From the NCBI RefSeq assembly GCF_000966975.1, contig NZ_JZWV01000915.1, positions 1 through 8,472 of the forward strand: DNA of 8,472 nucleotides. The letters run 5' to 3'. Under the pieces are notes generated by a model. It saw only the letters and a program-made list of their open reading frames with translations, ran no database searches and was not told where the DNA came from. The translations under genes were made by a program, and so were the position numbers. The DNA is from Streptomyces katrae (GTDB lineage: Bacteria > Actinomycetota > Actinomycetes > Streptomycetales > Streptomycetaceae). Below are positions 5,347 through 8,472 of the stretch, in pieces (positions within the stretch are counted from its first letter, which is position 1; every line of letters starts with the position of its first letter).

Positions 5347-6738
5347 ATGACCGTCTCCGTAGTGCTGTTCACGTCCGATCTGCGTGTGCACGACCACCCC
5401 CCGATGCGGGCCGCCCTGGAGGGCGGTGGGGAGGTCGTGCCGCTGTTCGTGCGCGACCGGGCCGTGGACCGGGCCGGTTTCGCGGCCCCGAACCGGCTGG
5501 CCTTCCTCGCCGACTGCCTCGTCGACCTGGACCGGGCGCTGCGGCGCCTGGGCGGCAGGCTGGTCGTGCGCTCGGGCGACCTGGTCGAGGAGGTGTCGCG
5601 GGCGGTGCGCCAGGCGGAGGCCGAAGAGGTGCACATGGCGGCCGGTTACACGGCCTTCGCACGGGCCCGGGAAGCGCGGCTGCGGCAGGCGCTGGAGGCG
5701 CGGGGGTGTCGTCTCCACGTCCACGAGGGCGTGTGCACCGCCGTGCCTCCCGGCGACGTCACCCCTCAGGGATCGGACCACTTCGCCGTCTTCACCCCGT
5801 ACTTCAGGCGCTGGCAGGCCGAGCCGCTGCGCACCCCCCTGCCCGCGCCCCAGGGGCTGCGGGTGCCCGCGGCGCTGAGGTCCGAGGAGCTGCCCGGACG
5901 GTCGGGGCTGTCCGGTGTGTCCCCGGGACTGGCCCGCGGCGGCGAGCAGGAGGGCCGCGAGCGGTTGCGGTCCTGGCTGTCGCACCACGCGCACGCCTAC
6001 GAGCAGCGGCACGACGACCTCGCGGGGGACGCCACCTCCCGGCTCTCCGCCCATCTGCACTTCGGGACGCTGTCGGCGGGCGAGGTGGTGTTCCGGGCCG
6101 GCCGGAGCGGGGGCGCGGGCGCCGCGGCGTTCGTCCGCCAGGTGTGCTGGCGGGACTTCCACCAGCAGGTCCTCGCGGCCCGCCCGGAGGCCGCCGGGCA
6201 GGACTACCGCTCCCGTGACGACCGCTGGCGGCGGGGGCGGGAAGCGGAGGCGGACCTGTCGGCCTGGCGGGAGGGGCGGACGGGGTACCCGGTGGTCGAC
6301 GCCGCCATGCGCCAGCTCGCCCACGAGGGGTGGATGCACAACCGGGGCAGGCTCGTCGCGGCCTCGTTCCTGACCAAGACGCTCTACGTCGACTGGCGCG
6401 AGGGCGCCCGCCACTTCCTGAGCCTCCTGGTGGACGGGGACGTGGCCAACAACCAGCTGAACTGGCAGTGGGTGGCCGGCACCGGGACGGACACCCGGCC
6501 CAACCGGGTCCTCAACCCCGTGCTGCAGGGCCGCCGTTACGACCCCGACGGAGCGTACGTCCGGCGCTGGGTCCCCGAGCTCGCCGGAGTCGGCGGCCTC
6601 GACGGTGCGGCGGTCCACGAGCCCTGGCGCCGGAGCGGTCTCGACCGGGCGGCCTGCGACTACCCGGACCCGCTGATCGCCCTACCGGACGGCCTCGCGC
6701 GGTTCCGGCACGCCCGAGGTCTCGTGCCCCAGGGCTGA
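5347..6738 (+). CDS. phr: Deoxyribodipyrimidine photolyase (cyclobutane pyrimidine dimer repair)
   Basis: A blue-light-dependent enzyme that splits UV-induced pyrimidine dimers using reduced FAD and an antenna chromophore. It has 463 aa, normal for class I photolyases. The N-terminal antenna-binding alpha/beta domain opens with VSVVLFTSDLRVHDHPPM (residues 3-20) and includes EVVPLFVRD. The C-terminal FAD domain has GDATSRLSAHLHFGTLSAGE (about 227-246), FVRQVCWRDFHQQVL (262-276), TGYPVVDAAMRQLAHEGWMHN (312-332), VDWREGARHF (348-357) and ANNQLNWQWVAGTGTD (367-382). By alignment with E. coli Phr, Asn369 is the likely FAD N5 contact, and Trp294, Trp350 and Trp373 a likely electron-transfer triad. 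From memory it closely resembles the S. griseus enzyme, which uses a deazaflavin (8-HDF) antenna, so that chromophore is likely. The ATG at 5347 is chosen for the SD GGAAG 6 bases upstream and the conserved first strand; the frame extends upstream to 5263 without family similarity. Confidence 0.96.
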   Translation: MTVSVVLFTSDLRVHDHPPMRAALEGGGEVVPLFVRDRAVDRAGFAAPNRLAFLADCLVDLDRALRRLGGRLVVRSGDLVEEVSRAVRQAEAEEVHMAAGYTAFARAREARLRQALEARGCRLHVHEGVCTAVPPGDVTPQGSDHFAVFTPYFRRWQAEPLRTPLPAPQGLRVPAALRSEELPGRSGLSGVSPGLARGGEQEGRERLRSWLSHHAHAYEQRHDDLAGDATSRLSAHLHFGTLSAGEVVFRAGRSGGAGAAAFVRQVCWRDFHQQVLAARPEAAGQDYRSRDDRWRRGREAEADLSAWREGRTGYPVVDAAMRQLAHEGWMHNRGRLVAASFLTKTLYVDWREGARHFLSLLVDGDVANNQLNWQWVAGTGTDTRPNRVLNPVLQGRRYDPDGAYVRRWVPELAGVGGLDGAAVHEPWRRSGLDRAACDYPDPLIALPDGLARFRHARGLVPQG

Positions 6739-6894
6739 TTCGACGCGGAATCGATGCGAGTTGCCCAAAGGATCCCGCCCGGTGACCCTGGACACATCGC
6801 GTCCGCCGGATCCCGGAGATTTCATCCCTCCCACGGCGGCTGTCTTCGCTCCGGCGGACGCGGTGTGGGGGCGCTATCCGGAGGAGGCTGCGTC
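6739..6894 (+). other. Photolyase-sigma factor gap: upstream/leader region of the ECF sigma gene
   Basis: These 156 bases hold an 18-bp inverted repeat (6793-6867) and a very strong SD (GGAGGAGG, 6880-6887). GGAAT at 6747-6751 resembles an ECF -35 but lacks a matching -10; TTGCCC (6761-6766) with GACCCT (6784-6789) at 17-base spacing is a weak vegetative-type pair. The gap is too long for tight translational coupling, so the sigma gene probably has its own promoter, with or without read-through from the photolyase. Confidence 0.4.
6793..6867 (+). repeat. Long inverted repeat (18-bp arms) upstream of the ECF sigma gene
   Basis: Arms 6793-6810 and 6850-6867 are reverse complements at 17 of 18 positions; the inner 13 bp (core CGCGTCCGCCGGA) are perfect and the single mismatch is a U-G wobble in RNA. 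The 39-base loop contains CCTCC at 6827-6831, complementary to GGAGG within the sigma gene's SD at 6880-6887. It could be the photolyase terminator (55 bases after its stop, but no T-tract), a structured leader affecting sigma-factor translation, or a pair of inverted protein-binding sites. Confidence 0.8.
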
Positions 6895-7488
6895 ATGACC
6901 GCATCACGTGCGGGCGACGGGAACGCGGCCCGGCCGCAAGACCTGGGCGGGGACGCGGAGATCGTCGCCCTGCTGCTCCGGGGCGACGACCGGTGGCTCG
7001 CGCTGGCACACCGCCGCTGGAGCCGTCTCGTCCACGCGCACGCCGTGCGGGTCCTCGGTGACGCGCGCGAGGCGGAGGACGTCGCACAGCACGTGTTCGT
7101 CGCGGCGTGGCGCGGCCGCCGCGGCTTCCGGCCGGAGCTCGGGACACTGCCCGCGTGGCTGATGGGCATCACCCGGCGCAAGACGGCCGACGCCCTCAGC
7201 GCGCGGACCCGGCGCCTGGAGCTCGTGGCCGCCGCCGGGGTGCGGATCCGCGACGAGACGGCCGGTGACGTCGAGCGGGTGATCGACCGGGTGGTGGTCA
7301 CGGAGGAGCTCGCCCGGCTCCCGCGCGTCCAGCGCGACGTCCTCACGCTCGCGTACTTCGCGGACCTCACCCAGGTGCAGATCGCCGACCGCACCGGCCT
7401 GCCGCTGGGCACCGTCAAGAGCCACGCCAGGCGGGGCATGCGGCGGCTGCGCCTGCGCGCCGTCCCGGGCGTGGAGAGCGGGCGCTGA
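6895..7488 (+). CDS. ECF-subfamily RNA polymerase sigma factor
   Basis: A 197-aa extracytoplasmic-function-type sigma-70 factor that would direct RNA polymerase to a small set of promoters. Region 2 is at about 26-103, with the core DAREAEDVAQHVFVAAWRGRRGF and LPAWLMGITRRKTADALSARTR. Region 4 is at about 138-187, with ELARLPRVQRDVLTLAYFADLTQVQIADRTGLPLGTVKSHARRGMRRLR, including the helix-turn-helix. The ATG at 6895 is chosen because GGAGGAGG (6880-6887) stands 7 bases upstream; the frame opens earlier but has no family similarity there. No anti-sigma gene follows within the window. Its place between a photolyase and an amine-oxidase-like flavoprotein points to a light or singlet-oxygen response, analogous to the role of LitS in Streptomyces carotenogenesis or RpoE in Rhodobacter; orthology to either is not established here. 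Confidence 0.93.
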   Translation: MTASRAGDGNAARPQDLGGDAEIVALLLRGDDRWLALAHRRWSRLVHAHAVRVLGDAREAEDVAQHVFVAAWRGRRGFRPELGTLPAWLMGITRRKTADALSARTRRLELVAAAGVRIRDETAGDVERVIDRVVVTEELARLPRVQRDVLTLAYFADLTQVQIADRTGLPLGTVKSHARRGMRRLRLRAVPGVESGR

Positions 7489-7524
7489 GAGGCCCCGCCG
7501 GGCACCGCAGCAACGGATGGAGCA

Positions 7525-7551
7525 GGGGCCGGGACCCGTCGTCCCGGCCCC
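7525..7551 (+). terminator. Perfect 11-bp hairpin between sigma factor and flavoprotein
   Basis: GGGGCCGGGAC (7525-7535) and GTCCCGGCCCC (7541-7551) form a perfect 11-bp GC-rich stem with a 5-base loop. It starts 36 bases after the sigma stop and ends 8 bases before the SD of the next gene. There is no T-tract. It could terminate or attenuate read-through, making the flavoprotein less expressed than the sigma factor, or protect an RNA end after processing. Confidence 0.65.
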
Positions 7552-7572
7552 CGGACACCAGGGGTGGACCAT

Positions 7573-8472
7573 ATGGACCGCAGCAGCATCGCAGTGATCG
7601 GGGCGGGCGTCTCCGGCCTCACGGCCGCCCACGTCCTCTCCCGCGTCCACGACGTGGTCCTCTACGAGGCGGACGCCCGCCTCGGGGGTCACGCGCACAC
7701 CCACGAGGTGCCGGCCGCCGGTGGCGGGACCCTCGGCGTCGACACCGGCTTCATCGTCCACAACGAGCGCACCTACCCGCACCTCCTGCGGCTGTTCCGG
7801 GAGCTGGGGGTGAGCACCCAGGACGCGGAGATGAGCATGTCGGTCCGGTGCGACGGCTGCGGCCTGGAGTACGCCGGCGCCCGCGGGCCCCGGGGACTGC
7901 TGGGCGGCGGGAACCTGCTGCGCGGCCGCCACCTGCTGATGCTCGCCGAGGTCCCCCGCTTCCACCGCGCCGCGCGCCGGCTGCTCGCCGGCGGAGACAC
8001 GACCCGCACCCTGGGCGCGTTCCTGCGGCAGGAGCGCTTCTCGCCGTACTTCGTCAGCCACTTCGCGATCCCCCTGGTCTCCGCCGTGTGGTCCTGCGCA
8101 CCGGACTCCGCGCTGCGGTACCCGGCCGCCTACCTGTTCCGCTTCCTCGACCACCACGGACTGCTGTCGGTCACCGGATCGCCGCAGTGGAGGACCGTCA
8201 CCGGCGGGTCCCGGGCCTACGTCGAGCCGGCCGCGAAGTCCCTGGCCCGCGTCCTGACCTCCACCCCGGTCCGCGCGGTCGTCCGCGGAGCCGGCCGCGT
8301 CCGCCTGGTCACCGAGGACGGGGAGAGCGCCGAACACGCCGCCGTCGTCATCGCCGTCCACCCCCACCGGGCGCTGCGCCTCCTCGCCGATCCCACCGAG
8401 CTGGAACGCCGCGTCCTCGGTGCCTTCACCTACTCCCGCAACCCCACCGTGCTGCACCGCGACACCACCGTC
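7573..8472 (+). CDS. FAD/NAD(P)-binding amine-oxidase-like flavoprotein (5' part, cut by window end)
   Basis: An open frame of 300 codons from the ATG at 7573 to the right edge, without a stop; the full family is roughly 400-450 aa, so about a quarter to a third is missing. The N-terminus SIAVIGAGVSGLTAAHVLS (residues 5-23, GxGxxG at 10-15), followed by VVLYEADARLGGHAHT with the ribose-binding Glu32, is a FAD-binding Rossmann motif. GVDTGFIVHNERTYPHLLRLF and AVWSCAPDSALRYPAAYLFRFLDHHG match the predicted NAD/FAD-binding family (COG2907). AGGGGTGG at 7560-7567 is a good SD, 5 bases upstream. In other bacteria such genes stand next to DUF1365 and cyclopropane-fatty-acid-synthase-like genes under a light or singlet-oxygen-responsive sigma factor, with a proposed role in lipid modification. 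The reaction here is inferred only. Confidence 0.9.
   Translation, partial: MDRSSIAVIGAGVSGLTAAHVLSRVHDVVLYEADARLGGHAHTHEVPAAGGGTLGVDTGFIVHNERTYPHLLRLFRELGVSTQDAEMSMSVRCDGCGLEYAGARGPRGLLGGGNLLRGRHLLMLAEVPRFHRAARRLLAGGDTTRTLGAFLRQERFSPYFVSHFAIPLVSAVWSCAPDSALRYPAAYLFRFLDHHGLLSVTGSPQWRTVTGGSRAYVEPAAKSLARVLTSTPVRAVVRGAGRVRLVTEDGESAEHAAVVIAVHPHRALRLLADPTELERRVLGAFTYSRNPTVLHRDTTV

Noticed and set aside
4942..6618. A 558-codon minus-strand frame opposite the photolyase
   Set aside because: The photolyase on the + strand is certain; the antisense product has no domain.
5288..6766. GTTGCCC shared upstream of the photolyase (5288-5294) and of the sigma gene (6760-6766) as a common ECF -35
   Set aside because: A shared 7-mer is expected by chance between two regions of this size, and no common -10 follows at matching distance.
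6747..6771. GGAAT as a SigR-type -35 for the sigma gene
   Set aside because: The SigR consensus needs GTT about 18 bases downstream, where GAT is found instead.
7570..7575. CATATG at the flavoprotein start, resembling a cloning junction
   Set aside because: A single six-base site occurs by chance; the flanking sequence is natural genomic DNA with a normal SD.
6904..8457. A 517-codon minus-strand frame opposite the sigma factor and flavoprotein
   Set aside because: Both + strand genes show strong family motifs and good SD sites; the antisense frame shows none.

Overview
The window is very GC-rich with strong G/C at third codon positions, strong Shine-Dalgarno (SD) sites on some genes and apparently leaderless starts on others. 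This fits a high-GC actinomycete, most likely Streptomyces or a close relative. The photolyase strongly resembles, from memory, the Streptomyces griseus enzyme. I see no tRNA, rRNA, CRISPR array, transposase or integrase.

Layout, left to right. (1) A secreted metzincin zinc protease (238-1809, +) with signal peptide, propeptide-like region, HExxHxxGxxHD active site and a C-terminal InlB B-repeat-like module. (2) A convergent detoxification-type pair on the minus strand: a TetR-family regulator (2980-3564), then a zinc-free quinone-oxidoreductase-type MDR enzyme (1890-2870). A strong terminator hairpin separates the pair, but both upstream regions carry the same TGAGCG-N4-TTCAA element, so the regulator probably controls itself and the reductase. 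(3) An isochorismatase-family cysteine hydrolase (3790-4332, +) divergent from tetR. (4) A SRPBCC/polyketide-cyclase-like protein (4535-4984, -), divergent across a 362-base, repeat- and palindrome-rich region from a DNA photolyase (5347-6738, +). (5) Downstream of the photolyase, on the same strand, an ECF sigma factor (6895-7488) and the first 300 residues of a FAD/NAD-binding amine-oxidase-like flavoprotein (7573 to window end).

The right half looks like a light or photo-oxidative stress locus: photolyase, ECF sigma factor and flavoprotein belong to a gene set known elsewhere with DUF1365 and cyclopropane-fatty-acid-synthase-like methyltransferases, which would lie beyond the right edge. 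The least expected signals are non-coding. An 18-bp inverted repeat with one mismatch sits in the sigma factor's upstream region, with an anti-SD-like CCTCC in its loop. A perfect 11-bp hairpin lies between sigma factor and flavoprotein. Two abutting perfect palindromes and a 22-bp tandem repeat sit between the SRPBCC gene and the photolyase. No gene here is clearly of an undescribed family; the novelty, if any, is in regulation.
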